Positions 27,282 to 37,622 are shown, counted from the stretch's first letter. The stretch is DNA of 64,000 nt from Alteromonas genovensis (GCF_010500895.1 NZ_JAAAWO010000005.1:124001-188000), one strand, 5' to 3'. The notes: generated by a model not told the origin, from the sequence alone. Program-made: numbers and translations.

Positions 27282-29324
27282 ATGAAAGATATCCTTCGAA
27301 TTTCTATTGCTAGCGCATTTTTGACGGTAGGCGTTGGAGCTGGTGCAGTTACGTCAACACCAGACGTTGATGAGCTTCCTATTCTTCAACAGGAATCTCA
27401 GCACAGTGTGGCAGCTAAAAGAGTAAGTGCATTATTCACTCGCGCCCACTACAAAGAAATTTCGTTGGATAATCTTCTTTCAGCCCGCGTTTATCAACGT
27501 TTCATAGAGTCACTTGATCACAACAAACAGGTGCTTTTATTAGACGATGTCGTAAGCTTTGAAAAGTACCGTGATTTGTTTGACGATGCGTTGGGCAAAG
27601 GTAATTTATCCATTGCTTATGACATGTACAATGTTACTGCTAAGCGCAGGGTCGAGCGTTATGAATATGCACTTGCATTGCTCGAAGATGGACCTTTTGA
27701 TTTTGCTAAAGAAAACGACAAGTTCTATTACGACAGAGAAGACGCTGATTGGGCGAAAGACACTGCGGAACTTGACGAAATTTGGCGTCAGCGAGTTAAG
27801 TACGATGCGCTGAATCTTATATTGGCGGATAAAACGTGGGAAGAAGCGAAAGAGCTACTTACCAAGCGTTATACCCGTGCAATAAAACGCACAAAGCAGG
27901 CGAAAAGCGAAGATGTTTTTCAAACTGCCATGAACGCGTTTGCAAGAACTATCGAAGCACATACAAGTTACCTTTCTCCTCGAAATGCAGACCGTTTCCA
28001 AATGGAAATGAATCTATCATTTGAGGGTATAGGTGCGGTACTGCAAAGCGAAGATGACTACACCATTATCAAGAGTGTAGTGCCAGGTGGTCCAGCAGAC
28101 CAGTCTGGGGCAATCAAGCCAGAAGACAAAATTGTTGGCGTGGCTCAAGACGATGAAGAGTTTGTTGATGTCATTGGATGGAGACTCGACGAAGTTGTCG
28201 AGTTGATTAAAGGTCCAAAGGGCAGCATGGTGCGCTTGCAAGTAGAAAAGGGCGCAACAGAATCAAAAACAACATCAGTCGTAAAGCTAACCCGAGATAA
28301 GATAAAACTGGAAGATAGAGCGGCAAAGTCTGAAGTGTATGTACCTGACGAAGGTCCGCATTCAGGGCAGCCCTTAGGCGTTATTACCATTCCCAGTTTT
28401 TACAACAACCTAAGTGTTGATGTTGCAAAAGAAATTGAAGCACTTAAGTCACAAAACGTGAAAGGCGTTATTGTCGATCTACGTGGTAATGGCGGCGGCT
28501 CGTTAACAGAAGCAACATTACTGTCTGGACTTTTCATTGAAAAAGGTCCCGTGGTTCAAATTCGATACGGACAGTCTAAGATTAGCGTTAATCGTGACAC
28601 CGATGGGAAAGTGTCTTATGACGGCCCACTGACTGTGCTTGTTGACCGTTACAGCGCATCAGCCTCAGAAATTTTTGCCGCGGCAATGCAAGACTATAAT
28701 CGCGCCTTAATTGTTGGTGAGCAAACCTTCGGTAAAGGTACGGTTCAGCAGCATCGTGGCCTAGGTAAAATTTACGACCTGTACGACAACCCGTTAGGCA
28801 GCGTGCAGTTTACTATTGCTAAGTTTTATCGAATTGATGGCGGCAGCACACAGCATAAAGGTGTTATTCCCGATATTTTATATCCCTCGGCTATTGAACC
28901 TGCAGAGTGGGGCGAAAGTCAGGCTGATAACGCACTTCCATGGGATAGCATTAACAGGGCCAACTACACTACGTTTGCTGACGGCCAATCTGCGTTAGAC
29001 GTATTATCAGCGAAGCACAGTAAACGAATTATGCAAAACCCCGAGTTTTCATACATTAATGATGACATCGAGGAATACAAAAAGAATAAAGACAAAGATT
29101 TCATATCACTGGTAAAGGCTGAAAGAGAAGCCAAGAAAAAAGAAGCTGAGGTAAAATCATTAGCACGCGCTAACGAACGACTGCAGCGCCTAGGCTTAGA
29201 GCCGGTAACGACGCTTGATGACCTTCCAGAAGACATGGAAGAGTTAGATCCGTTTTTAGACGAGGCGGCTAATATTACTTTCGATATGATTGAAACAGGC
29301 CGATACGCTATCACTACACATTAA
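27282..29324 (+). CDS. prc: Tail-specific (C-terminal processing) protease Prc
   Basis: 680 residues, close to E. coli Prc (682). Signal-like N-terminus (ISIASAFLTVGVGAGAVTS), an N-terminal domain with NLLSARVYQRFIESLDHNKQ, a PDZ domain (about 240-335; SFEGIGAVLQSEDDYTIIKS), then the protease core. The Ser-Lys dyad is Ser460 in DRYSASASEIFAAAM and Lys485 in GEQTFGKGTVQQ, matching E. coli Ser452/Lys477. Periplasmic; it trims and degrades proteins with exposed nonpolar C-termini and affects penicillin-binding protein and lipoprotein turnover. Last gene of the SIMPL-msrC-proQ-prc run, with a strong terminator. Confidence 0.94.
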   Translation: MKDILRISIASAFLTVGVGAGAVTSTPDVDELPILQQESQHSVAAKRVSALFTRAHYKEISLDNLLSARVYQRFIESLDHNKQVLLLDDVVSFEKYRDLFDDALGKGNLSIAYDMYNVTAKRRVERYEYALALLEDGPFDFAKENDKFYYDREDADWAKDTAELDEIWRQRVKYDALNLILADKTWEEAKELLTKRYTRAIKRTKQAKSEDVFQTAMNAFARTIEAHTSYLSPRNADRFQMEMNLSFEGIGAVLQSEDDYTIIKSVVPGGPADQSGAIKPEDKIVGVAQDDEEFVDVIGWRLDEVVELIKGPKGSMVRLQVEKGATESKTTSVVKLTRDKIKLEDRAAKSEVYVPDEGPHSGQPLGVITIPSFYNNLSVDVAKEIEALKSQNVKGVIVDLRGNGGGSLTEATLLSGLFIEKGPVVQIRYGQSKISVNRDTDGKVSYDGPLTVLVDRYSASASEIFAAAMQDYNRALIVGEQTFGKGTVQQHRGLGKIYDLYDNPLGSVQFTIAKFYRIDGGSTQHKGVIPDILYPSAIEPAEWGESQADNALPWDSINRANYTTFADGQSALDVLSAKHSKRIMQNPEFSYINDDIEEYKKNKDKDFISLVKAEREAKKKEAEVKSLARANERLQRLGLEPVTTLDDLPEDMEELDPFLDEAANITFDMIETGRYAITTH

Positions 29325-29335
29325 GCGCTGTCGGA

Positions 29336-29366
29336 AAAGGGCTGGTCTAGGGCCAGCCCTTTTTTT
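29336..29366 (+). terminator. Rho-independent terminator after prc
   Basis: AAAGGGCTGG / CCAGCCCTTT, 10-bp stem with a 7-nt loop, followed by a run of seven T. 11 bp after the prc stop. Confidence 0.9.
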
Positions 29367-29407
29367 GTGTCTATACAAATATTACAACAATAATAAAGGC
29401 AAATAAC

Positions 29408-30742
29408 ATGGCGATACGAGGCGAGTTTTCTTCTCGAATAGGATTCGTGCTGGCGGCTGCAGGCTCAGCGGTTGGGCTTGGAAATATCTGGGGGTTCCCC
29501 ACAAAAGTAGCAAGTAACGGCGGTGCTGCATTTGTACTCGTTTATCTATTACTGGCCTTTGTCCTAGCTTATCCTGTCCTAATGGCCGAGTTGATCATTG
29601 GTCGTAGTACACGCTCAAATATGGTCGACGCGCTTGGCAAAATATCAGGTAGTTATGTAGGTAGAGCAACCGGCATTTGGGGCTGTGTTACTGTTTCTCT
29701 CATTTTAGCCTTCTATGCCATCGTCGGTGGCTGGATGCTGGTCTACTTTGCTGACTCAGCGGTAAGACTAGTAGGACTGCAGTCTGCAAGCGATTGGCTT
29801 CTTACCTCTTCCGTTACGCGTAACGTTATTTTCTGCGCTTTATTCATGATGTTAACTGCATTTATCGTAGTCGGTGGTGTTAAAGCCGGTATTGAAAAAT
29901 GGTCAGTTAGATTGATGCCAACCTTAGTCATTCTCATACTAGCGCTTATCGTATATGTCAGTATGCAACCTGGTGCAGGTGAAGGGTGGAGTGCGTATTT
30001 AGTCCCTGATTTCTCACGAGTACTCGACCCTGATTTGTTAATTAATGCTATGGGACAAGCTTTCTTCTCAATGTCTTTGGGTGTGGGCACTATGTTAGTG
30101 TATGGCTCATACTTGAGTAAAAAAGAAAACCTGCCAACAATTGGGGCCTCGGTGGCACTGGTTGATATTGGTGTCGCGGTAATAGCAGGTATGCTTATCA
30201 TTCCGTCGATGTACGTCGCATTGAACAACGGCGTAGAAATATTCACCCCAGAGGGTGCCTTAATTCAAGGCGACACACTTATCTTTAAAGTGCTTCCCGC
30301 ATTGTTTGATACTATTGGCACTGTAGGCGTTTTCGTGTCATTCACTTTCTTTGCGCTAATGGCCATTGCGGCGGTGACTTCTTCTATTTCCATGTTAGAA
30401 GTACCTGTCGCGTTCATGGTAGAGAGTAAAGGCTTGCAGCGTGGCAAGGCCGTGGTATTTATGGCTGCGTTAATCTTCATTCTCAGCTGCATCATAATTC
30501 TTAACTTCGATATGCTGTTTGGTTTCGTTATTGCTTTAACCACAGAGTACAGCCAGCCACTGCTAGGTTTAGTGCTGTGTATTTTCGCTGGATGGGTGTG
30601 GCGCAGAGATGCCATACTTACTGAGCTTAAAGAGGGCAACGAAAACGTAGAGCACGGACTATTCTGGAAAATTTGGCCGTGGTATGTGCGTTTTGTTTGT
30701 CCTGTTATTATCGCGCTCATGTTCTATCGCTCTGTTTTTTAG
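29408..30742 (+). CDS. Neurotransmitter:sodium symporter family transporter
   Basis: 444 residues, about 11 transmembrane helices. The opening FSSRIGFVLAAAGSAVGLGN and IWGFPTKVASNGGAAFVLVY are the NSS/SNF signature, containing the two unwound-helix sodium sites. Family members such as LeuT import amino acids with sodium. This one has the short form typical of bacterial NSS proteins. Substrate cannot be read. AAAGG upstream fits a ribosome binding site. Its own unit between the prc terminator and nhaC. Confidence 0.88.
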   Translation: MAIRGEFSSRIGFVLAAAGSAVGLGNIWGFPTKVASNGGAAFVLVYLLLAFVLAYPVLMAELIIGRSTRSNMVDALGKISGSYVGRATGIWGCVTVSLILAFYAIVGGWMLVYFADSAVRLVGLQSASDWLLTSSVTRNVIFCALFMMLTAFIVVGGVKAGIEKWSVRLMPTLVILILALIVYVSMQPGAGEGWSAYLVPDFSRVLDPDLLINAMGQAFFSMSLGVGTMLVYGSYLSKKENLPTIGASVALVDIGVAVIAGMLIIPSMYVALNNGVEIFTPEGALIQGDTLIFKVLPALFDTIGTVGVFVSFTFFALMAIAAVTSSISMLEVPVAFMVESKGLQRGKAVVFMAALIFILSCIIILNFDMLFGFVIALTTEYSQPLLGLVLCIFAGWVWRRDAILTELKEGNENVEHGLFWKIWPWYVRFVCPVIIALMFYRSVF

Positions 30743-30803
30743 ATAATCGTAAACGCTAATTCTTCAGCGACTCGTTTGAATGTAAGCAGCTTTTAAAATC
30801 AGT

Positions 30804-30865
30804 GCTCTCAATTTTAAAAGCGCTCAATTCAAGAAGCTCTTGATTCAAGAAGCAGCATTTAAGTA
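30804..30865 (+). repeat. Degenerate 16-bp tandem repeat upstream of the nhaC-type gene
   Basis: Three consecutive 16-bp units, GCTCTCAATTTTAAAA, GCGCTCAATTCAAGAA and GCTCTTGATTCAAGAA (30804-30851), then a shorter related unit GCAGCATTTAAGTA (to 30865). A related GC-TTTTAAAA segment precedes the array. It occupies the middle of the 173-bp intergenic gap between the two sodium transporter genes and is non-coding. Confidence 0.72.
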
Positions 30866-30915
30866 GCTCAAAAAAATAAATAGCTTTTAAAAAAAGGTTT
30901 TATAAAATAATAACA

Positions 30916-32391
30916 ATGACTAATAAAGAGTTAAAAACACCGTCACTTTTAGATGCCCTAATTCCTATTGTTGCACTGGTTCTTATGATGGGAACTGCCG
31001 TTTATCTGTTTGAAGATAATTCGTCATACGGCCCTAATCAAATAGCCTTGTTGTTGGCAATGGGTATGGCAGCCATTATTGGAATGAAAAACGGCTACAG
31101 CTGGAAAACAATAGAAAAAGGCATAGTCGATGGCATTTCAATGTCATTGGGAGCATGTCTTATATTGCTTGCGGTTGGCTCCTTAATTGGCACGTGGATG
31201 CTGTCTGGAACTGTGCCTACGTTGATTTATTTTGGCCTCGAACTTCTTAATCCTTCGTTTTTCTACGCCGCGACGTGTTTAATTTGCGCAGTGGTTGCCA
31301 TGAGCATAGGCAGTTCGTGGACGACAGCAGCGACGGTGGGTGTTGCGCTAATGGGCGTTTCAGCAGGTATGGAAATGTCAGCGGCTATTACCGCGGGGGC
31401 AGTGGTGTCTGGTGCCTATTTTGGTGATAAAATTTCGCCACTATCTGAAACCACTAATTTAGCGCCAGCAGTAGCGGGTACCGATCTTTTCGACCACATT
31501 CGCTACATGCTCTGGACCACAATCCCAAGCTTTGTTATTGCGCTTATTCTGTTTACTGTTATCGGATTTAGTGAAGTAGGTGATGCGAAGGCCGAGCGCA
31601 TTGAGCAAATGCAGCAACTTCTCAGTGAGTCTTTTAATCTTGGATGGCACCTTCTTGTGCCGCTTGTTGTGCTCCTTACTTTAGCAATTAAAAAAATGCC
31701 GGCATTTCCAGCCGTTTTTATCGGCGCGTTACTCGGCGGTATTTGGGCCGTTATATTCCAATGGGATGTCGTCGCTGCAATGGCAAGCGCTAATGACACT
31801 GCAAGTATCGGTGCATTAAAAGTGGTATGGACAGCTTTGTTTGATGGAGTGAGCTTTTCAACACCTGATGAGAATTTAAATAGCTTATTATCTCGAGGCG
31901 GCATGTCCTCAATGCTTAATACAATATGGCTGATAATATGTGCCATGTCTTTTGGCGCTGTGTTAGAGCGAGTCGGGCTTCTCAAGCGTGCTGTAGCCAC
32001 TATTTTGCTAGGCGCAAAATCTGCTGGTGATATGGTAAGTCGAACCATTATGACGTGCTTCGCGACAAACTTAGTCACTGCCGACCAGTATATTGCTATT
32101 GTAATGCCTGGCCGCATGTATAAAGAAGAATATGCTAAACGAGGCTTAGACCAACTTAACCTATCGCGCAGTTTAGAAGATGGCGGTACGCTTACGTCGC
32201 CACTTATTCCTTGGAACACTTGCGGGGCCTATATGCATAGCGTGCTGCTAGTGAATCCTTTTGATTACATTTTCTACGCGTTCTTTAATTTAATTAATCC
32301 ATTTCTTGCTATCGTTTACGCCTATTTGGGAATCAAAATTTTGCGTATAACGCCGCCAACATTTGAAACGAAAAGCGAAGGGTCCGTATAA
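30916..32391 (+). CDS. nhaC: NhaC-family sodium/proton antiporter
   Basis: 491 residues, polytopic. NhaC hallmarks are the segments SIGSSWTTAATVGVALMG, GAVVSGAYFGDKISPLSETT and DGGTLTSPLIPWNTCGAYM. The last two carry conserved Asp/Ser/Thr residues typical of the antiporter core. It should extrude sodium in exchange for protons across the inner membrane, fitting a marine lifestyle. Some NhaC relatives exchange malate/lactate (MleN), so the exact ions are inferred. Preceded by the tandem repeat at 30804-30865. The pepN start follows after 31 bp. Confidence 0.85.
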   Translation: MTNKELKTPSLLDALIPIVALVLMMGTAVYLFEDNSSYGPNQIALLLAMGMAAIIGMKNGYSWKTIEKGIVDGISMSLGACLILLAVGSLIGTWMLSGTVPTLIYFGLELLNPSFFYAATCLICAVVAMSIGSSWTTAATVGVALMGVSAGMEMSAAITAGAVVSGAYFGDKISPLSETTNLAPAVAGTDLFDHIRYMLWTTIPSFVIALILFTVIGFSEVGDAKAERIEQMQQLLSESFNLGWHLLVPLVVLLTLAIKKMPAFPAVFIGALLGGIWAVIFQWDVVAAMASANDTASIGALKVVWTALFDGVSFSTPDENLNSLLSRGGMSSMLNTIWLIICAMSFGAVLERVGLLKRAVATILLGAKSAGDMVSRTIMTCFATNLVTADQYIAIVMPGRMYKEEYAKRGLDQLNLSRSLEDGGTLTSPLIPWNTCGAYMHSVLLVNPFDYIFYAFFNLINPFLAIVYAYLGIKILRITPPTFETKSEGSV

Positions 32392-32422
32392 ACATTATAT
32401 AGACGCTTCATTAAGGAGTTCT

Positions 32423-35035
32423 ATGTCAGTTCAAATTAAACGCCGAGCGGATTACATGCCGCCGGCCTTTGCTATCTCTACCGTCGACTTACACATCACA
32501 CTTCATCCAACTGAAACTCGTGTATTCAGTTCATTGCGTATAAAAAGACAGGGCAGTCATCAAGACGCCTTGGTATTAGACGGCGACAACCTTCCTGTCA
32601 ACAAAACCTCCATTGACGGTATTGAACTGTCACGTAAAAGCGATAACAGCCCAGGCTACGTACTTGACGAATCCTCTCTGACAATTCCTGTTGAGAGCGA
32701 TGAATTTACACTCGAGATTGAAACCACTATAGCCCCTAGTCGCAACAAAGCATTAGAAGGCTTATATCTTTCTGGCGGTGCTTACTGCACGCAGTGTGAG
32801 GCAGAAGGGTTCAGGCGTATTACCTTCTTTATGGACCGCCCTGATGTGCTCTCGGTTTATACGGTAACCGTGGTGGGGGATACATCGTTTCCTATGTTAC
32901 TTTCCAACGGTAACCCCATAGACAAAGGGCAGTTAACTAACGGCCAACATTTTGTTAAATGGCACGACCCCCATCCGAAGCCGTGTTATCTCTTTGCCTT
33001 AGTGGCTGGCGATTTTGACATGCTCTCTGATACGTTTACCACAGCTAGCGGTAAAGAAGTTGCGCTAGAACTTTATGTGGATAAGGGAAAGCAAGGCCAA
33101 GGTACGTTTGCACTTGAGTCGTTAAAACGCGCGATGAAATGGGATGAAGAGGTCTTCGGTCTAGAATACGACCTCGATATTTACATGATAGTGGCAGTAG
33201 ACTTTTTCAATATGGGAGCCATGGAAAACAAGGGTCTCAATGTATTTAACAGTAAGTTTGTTTTGGCCGACCAAAACACGGCTACCGACGATGACTTCTT
33301 TAATGTGGAAGCGGTTATTGCCCATGAATATTTTCATAACTGGACCGGGAACCGAGTCACCTGTCGAGATTGGTTTCAGCTTAGTTTGAAAGAGGGGCTT
33401 ACGGTATTTAGAGATCAGCAGTTTAGCGCTGATATGACGTCAGAACTGAGCAATCGTATTAAGCATGTGCGCGTGATGCGCGAACACCAGTTCGCCGAAG
33501 ACGCAAGTGCAATGAGCCATCCCATACGACCCGATGAAGTGATAGAGATGAACAATTTCTACACGGTAACGGTGTACGACAAAGGTGCTGAAGTTATTCG
33601 TATGTTCCACACACTGCTTGGCCCAGATGGGTTTAGAAAAGGTATGGATGAATACTTTAAACGCCATGATGGGCAAGCTGTAACCTGTGATGACTTCGTC
33701 TCTGCTATGCAATCGGCAACGTCGTTAGATCTCAGCCAGTTTGCACGTTGGTATAGTCAATCTGGTACTCCCATTATCAGTGTAAAGCAGAGTAAGCTCG
33801 ACGATGGCAAACATACCATTACATTATCTCAGCATACGCCGGCCACCTCTGAACAGAGTGAAAAGCATCCGTTATACATGCCCATCAAAATGGAAGTTAT
33901 GGACGAAGACGGAGTTCAGTACACCGACAATGAAGCCATCATTAATGATGGAATGGTCATTTTAGATAAAGAGTCGGTGTCCTTCACCATCGATGCGCCA
34001 AACAAAACATTGACTCCGGTGGTATTAGGCAATTTTTCAGCCCCTGCAAAAGTGAATAACGAGTTACCAACTACCTCGTTATTAACCATTTTCAAATATG
34101 GCAAAGATGCATTTAATCGCTGGGATGCAATGCAGTCTATCTACAATCGCTGTATCAGTGAATTAGAACGTGCGCCAGGCGAAGCTATCGATAACGATAT
34201 TTGGGCGGGCATAAGAGAAGCCATTGTACGTGAGCAGGATAATGTTGAGCTACTCGGCGAATGTCTGGTTATTCCTTCATTTGAAACGCTCTGCCAGTCT
34301 AGAACATCGATAAATGTTCAAACTTTGAGTGCCGCACGAAAGGCTTTTTGTTCTCAATTTGCACAACATCTCGAGTCATCATTGCTTGACGTATTTAATA
34401 GCATTGAAAGTGCACCGTATGCTTACAACCAGAATGCAGTGAATCAGCGACGTTGTAAGAATGTTGTTCTTGCACACTTGGCGCGGTTACCACAGCATGA
34501 AAGCCTTGTTATTAAGCAATTTGAACAAGCAGATAACATGACCGACACGCTGGGAGCGTTAAGATGCGCACAGTTTTGTCAGCGTGACACCTTTGATTCG
34601 CTCATGGCAAAGTTCGAGCAAAAGTGGAGTAACGACCCGCTTGTATTGGACAAATGGTTTGCGCTACATGCTACGCAAGCATCTAAGGATATCTTTGCCA
34701 CAATAACGATGTTGTGTGAACATCCTCAGTTTACGATGAGTAACCCCAATCGAGTTCGCTCAGTCATTGGTAGCTTCGCGTTCTATAATAGCGAGATGTT
34801 CCATGCACTAGACGGTAGTGGCTATAAGTTTGTTACTGATTATTTACTTAAACTCGATACATTGAATCCACAAGTTGCTGCTCGCATCGTAACGCCATTA
34901 ACCCAATGGCAGGGCTTTGCAGTTGAACATCAAACGCTAATGAAAGAACAGCTAGGTCGCTTGCTTAACCACAAAGGACTGAGCAAGGATGTGTTTGAAA
35001 AAGTGAGCAAGAGCCTTGCTTATGGCGCAGATTGA
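32423..35035 (+). CDS. pepN: Aminopeptidase N (M1 family)
   Basis: 870 residues from the ATG at 32423, exactly the E. coli PepN length; AAGGAG lies 8 nt upstream. The longer frame from 32363 overlaps nhaC and is rejected. Exopeptidase motif GAMENKGLNVF and the zinc motif HEYFHNW (His301-Glu-x-x-His305) are intact, with the second zinc-ligand Glu in LKEGLTVFRD. Four-domain M1 enzyme; removes N-terminal residues from peptides, cytoplasmic. The downstream DUF2835 gene overlaps its end by 14 nt. Confidence 0.95.
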   Translation: MSVQIKRRADYMPPAFAISTVDLHITLHPTETRVFSSLRIKRQGSHQDALVLDGDNLPVNKTSIDGIELSRKSDNSPGYVLDESSLTIPVESDEFTLEIETTIAPSRNKALEGLYLSGGAYCTQCEAEGFRRITFFMDRPDVLSVYTVTVVGDTSFPMLLSNGNPIDKGQLTNGQHFVKWHDPHPKPCYLFALVAGDFDMLSDTFTTASGKEVALELYVDKGKQGQGTFALESLKRAMKWDEEVFGLEYDLDIYMIVAVDFFNMGAMENKGLNVFNSKFVLADQNTATDDDFFNVEAVIAHEYFHNWTGNRVTCRDWFQLSLKEGLTVFRDQQFSADMTSELSNRIKHVRVMREHQFAEDASAMSHPIRPDEVIEMNNFYTVTVYDKGAEVIRMFHTLLGPDGFRKGMDEYFKRHDGQAVTCDDFVSAMQSATSLDLSQFARWYSQSGTPIISVKQSKLDDGKHTITLSQHTPATSEQSEKHPLYMPIKMEVMDEDGVQYTDNEAIINDGMVILDKESVSFTIDAPNKTLTPVVLGNFSAPAKVNNELPTTSLLTIFKYGKDAFNRWDAMQSIYNRCISELERAPGEAIDNDIWAGIREAIVREQDNVELLGECLVIPSFETLCQSRTSINVQTLSAARKAFCSQFAQHLESSLLDVFNSIESAPYAYNQNAVNQRRCKNVVLAHLARLPQHESLVIKQFEQADNMTDTLGALRCAQFCQRDTFDSLMAKFEQKWSNDPLVLDKWFALHATQASKDIFATITMLCEHPQFTMSNPNRVRSVIGSFAFYNSEMFHALDGSGYKFVTDYLLKLDTLNPQVAARIVTPLTQWQGFAVEHQTLMKEQLGRLLNHKGLSKDVFEKVSKSLAYGAD

Positions 35036-35264
35036 ACCAACAGATAGCATATTTTATTTCTCTATAAGTGTGCCTTACACCCAGTGTGAGGCATTATATT
35101 CGCCTGCTGTACCGAGCGTTGTCATGATGGCAGAATCTGGCGTTCGGGTGCAGGTTCCCACCAATCGTTTGCGCCAGTTTATCACCTCAGACGGGGTGAA
35201 AGGGCGCTTTCGTATGATTGTAGATCAGCACAATAAAATAAGGGCGATAGAACGCCTTAGGTAA
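35022..35264 (+). CDS. DUF2835 family small protein
   Basis: 80 residues from the ATG at 35022, inside the end of pepN; an in-frame TTG two codons earlier is less likely. The sequence IFYFSISVPYTQCEALYSPA, VRVQVPTNRLRQFITSDGVK and GRFRMIVDQHNKIRAI has the alternating pattern of a small beta-rich domain and matches my memory of DUF2835 proteins that sit after pepN in gammaproteobacteria. Function unknown. Translational coupling to pepN seems likely. Confidence 0.75.
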   Translation: MAQIEPTDSIFYFSISVPYTQCEALYSPAVPSVVMMAESGVRVQVPTNRLRQFITSDGVKGRFRMIVDQHNKIRAIERLR

Positions 35265-35546
35265 TTAATTAAGGGAAATAAGCGAGGTAGCATAACCCCG
35301 CTACCACAAAACACTCACAAGTGAGCGATTTTTGCGCACTTTCAAGCTGAATTTTGTTCAACCGCATAAATGGCTTTTATACTCAGCATAAAGCAATAAC
35401 TATTTGATACGATTAATGTTGTAAAAGTTGTTAACTGGTAGGATTAGTTCTTGCGGTTCTGGTAAAATGATGTAATGATTTTGTTAATCGTTATGGTTGG
35501 TCATGATGTCGGGCATGCACACGCGTCGACTTGGGAGTATAAAAAT

Positions 35547-37610
35547 ATGAAAAACAGGCCTAGCGCTTTTAAAATATCACCAATTGCTGCAGGGGTTCTC
35601 ACTCTGCTAGGTGCTGCTGCAGTACCTGCTCACGCCGCTAATTGGCAAGTAGGTGATGTAAGCATTACGTTAGATTCAACGTTCTCGCTTGCAACAAGTA
35701 TTCGTACTGAAGCTAGAGATTATGATTTAATCGGTAACAGTAATCATCCTCAATTTAACTGGACTGGTTACCACGCTGCATTCAACCCACTTTATTCTAG
35801 CGGTGATGTATGGGGCTTAGCCGATGGTGGTTACTCTACCAATGGTGATTTAGGTAACTTAGCACACGATCCAGGCGACGCATTCGCAACACAGATTTCA
35901 GGTACTCACGAACTTGACATAAACTTCGGTGACTACGGCTTCTTTGCTCGCGGATTTTGGTTTTATGATTTTGAGCAAATGGACGGTGACCGCCCATATT
36001 CAAACCCTATCACGGGTAACCAGTACGACCTATGTCAGGACCCAGAAGCAGAAGATTTACTGTGTACTGACGTACGTTTATACGATGCCTTTTTCTACGG
36101 CGATTGGTGGGTAGGCGATAAGCCACTTACCTTGCGTGTTGGGCGTCAGGTAATCAGTTGGGGTGAAAGTACCTTTATCCAGCATGGTATAAACACCACC
36201 AACCCTGTTGACGTAACGCGTGCTCGCGCACCTGGCGCCGAGTTAAGAGAAGTATTCTTACCTGTTGGTATGGTGTACGCGTCATTAGGTTTAACACCTG
36301 ATGTAAGTGTATCGGGCTACTATCAATACGAGTTCCAACGCAGTTGGCTTCCTGTTTCAGGCAGTTATTTTGCCGGTAACGACTTTGCGGGAGACGGCGG
36401 TCAACGCCAGAATATCCAACTAGGTTTCAGCGGCAACCCAGACATTGATTTAGAGCACTTGCTAACAGCATTAAACGGCTATGGCGATTTGTTGCGTTCT
36501 GGCGCAGATGCTGCTGATATTTCTCAAGCCTATTTAGCGTACCCAACTAAGGTTGCTGTGCGTGGTTTTGGCGATGACCCGCACAACGAAGCAGATGACC
36601 AAGGCCAGTACGGCTTGCGTTTAACCGTGTTTTCACCAGAGATTAACGAAACTGAATTCAGTTTCTATCACATCAACTACCACAGTCAGCGTCCACTTAT
36701 TTCAGGTATTACGTCAGACTTTACACAAGCTGGTATTGGTGCTGACCTTGCGTTTCTTGCGGGTAATGAAGTAACGCGCGATAACATCACTGACTTACGT
36801 GCGTTTACAAAATCAGAGTTTTTCTACCCTGAAGACATCAAGCTTTATGGTATGAGCTTCAACACGAACATTGGCACAACGGCATTAGCCGGTGAATTTG
36901 CTTATCGTGTTGATGAGCCGCTTCAGATAGACGACGTTGAATTACTTTACATGGGTATGCCAGAGCAGCTTGCAAATGCAGGTTTACGTCCTGACCTTGA
37001 AGGTATTTCTCAGCTAAATAATATCGGAAGAGCAGTAGGCCCTGGTGAAACAGCTCAAGGCTTTATTTTCTCTGATACATGGCAGATGCAGTTTACTGCG
37101 TCTCACGTATTTGGCCCCAAATTTGGTGCAGATAACTTTGTGTTGCTAGGTGAAGCCGGTTACGTCAACATTGTTGATATGCCAGATCCAAACGTAGTGA
37201 GACTGAACGCACCTGGTACGGCAAGAACACCATCATTGGAGCCAACGGCAACGGGTAATCCTCGCCAAGGTCTTCACTTAGGTTTGTCAGACGGACCGGA
37301 AACCAACCCGTTCGCCACTGATGATGCATGGGGCTATCGACTACTTGCAGTTGCCGATTATAATTCAATTTATGCCGGTATGAACCTGCGTGTTCGTGCA
37401 ACGTTTTCACATGATGTAGAGGGCACCACGCCTGATCCTCTATTCCTTTTCACAGAAGATGTTAAGTCTGCTGCTTTATCAATGACATTTGACTACTTGA
37501 GTAAGTGGTCTGCTACGGCGTCATACAGCGCGTTCTGGGGAGGCATTGGTACAACGAATGCTCTTGCAGACAGAGACTTTTTGTCATTTAACATCAAATA
37601 TGCAATCTAA
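35547..37610 (+). CDS. DUF1302 family outer-membrane-type protein
   Basis: 687 residues from the ATG at 35547 (GGGAG upstream); a start at 35475 would add residues before the signal peptide. The signal peptide ends AAAVPAHA. The body is rich in Gly/Asp/Tyr and alternating beta strands (FGDYGFFARGFWFYDFEQMD, RVGRQVISWGESTF), consistent with an outer-membrane beta barrel, although the last residue is not aromatic. DUF1302 proteins are usually encoded next to DUF1329 and RND/MMPL genes, as here. First gene of a four-gene cassette; the likely role is passage of a hydrophobic compound across the outer membrane, but no substrate is shown. Confidence 0.82.
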   Translation: MKNRPSAFKISPIAAGVLTLLGAAAVPAHAANWQVGDVSITLDSTFSLATSIRTEARDYDLIGNSNHPQFNWTGYHAAFNPLYSSGDVWGLADGGYSTNGDLGNLAHDPGDAFATQISGTHELDINFGDYGFFARGFWFYDFEQMDGDRPYSNPITGNQYDLCQDPEAEDLLCTDVRLYDAFFYGDWWVGDKPLTLRVGRQVISWGESTFIQHGINTTNPVDVTRARAPGAELREVFLPVGMVYASLGLTPDVSVSGYYQYEFQRSWLPVSGSYFAGNDFAGDGGQRQNIQLGFSGNPDIDLEHLLTALNGYGDLLRSGADAADISQAYLAYPTKVAVRGFGDDPHNEADDQGQYGLRLTVFSPEINETEFSFYHINYHSQRPLISGITSDFTQAGIGADLAFLAGNEVTRDNITDLRAFTKSEFFYPEDIKLYGMSFNTNIGTTALAGEFAYRVDEPLQIDDVELLYMGMPEQLANAGLRPDLEGISQLNNIGRAVGPGETAQGFIFSDTWQMQFTASHVFGPKFGADNFVLLGEAGYVNIVDMPDPNVVRLNAPGTARTPSLEPTATGNPRQGLHLGLSDGPETNPFATDDAWGYRLLAVADYNSIYAGMNLRVRATFSHDVEGTTPDPLFLFTEDVKSAALSMTFDYLSKWSATASYSAFWGGIGTTNALADRDFLSFNIKYAI

Positions 37611-37622
37611 AGAGTGGTATTT

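Noticed and set aside
31503..32219. 238-codon frame antisense to the nhaC-type gene
   Set aside because: Mirror of a hydrophobic coding region; no start signals and no recognisable protein. The same applies to long antisense frames at 29743-30246, 30265-30720, 40749-41174 and 23937-24356.
35290..35310. GGTAGC...GCTACC hairpin after the DUF2835 gene
   Set aside because: Short stem with no T-run, so not supported as a terminator.
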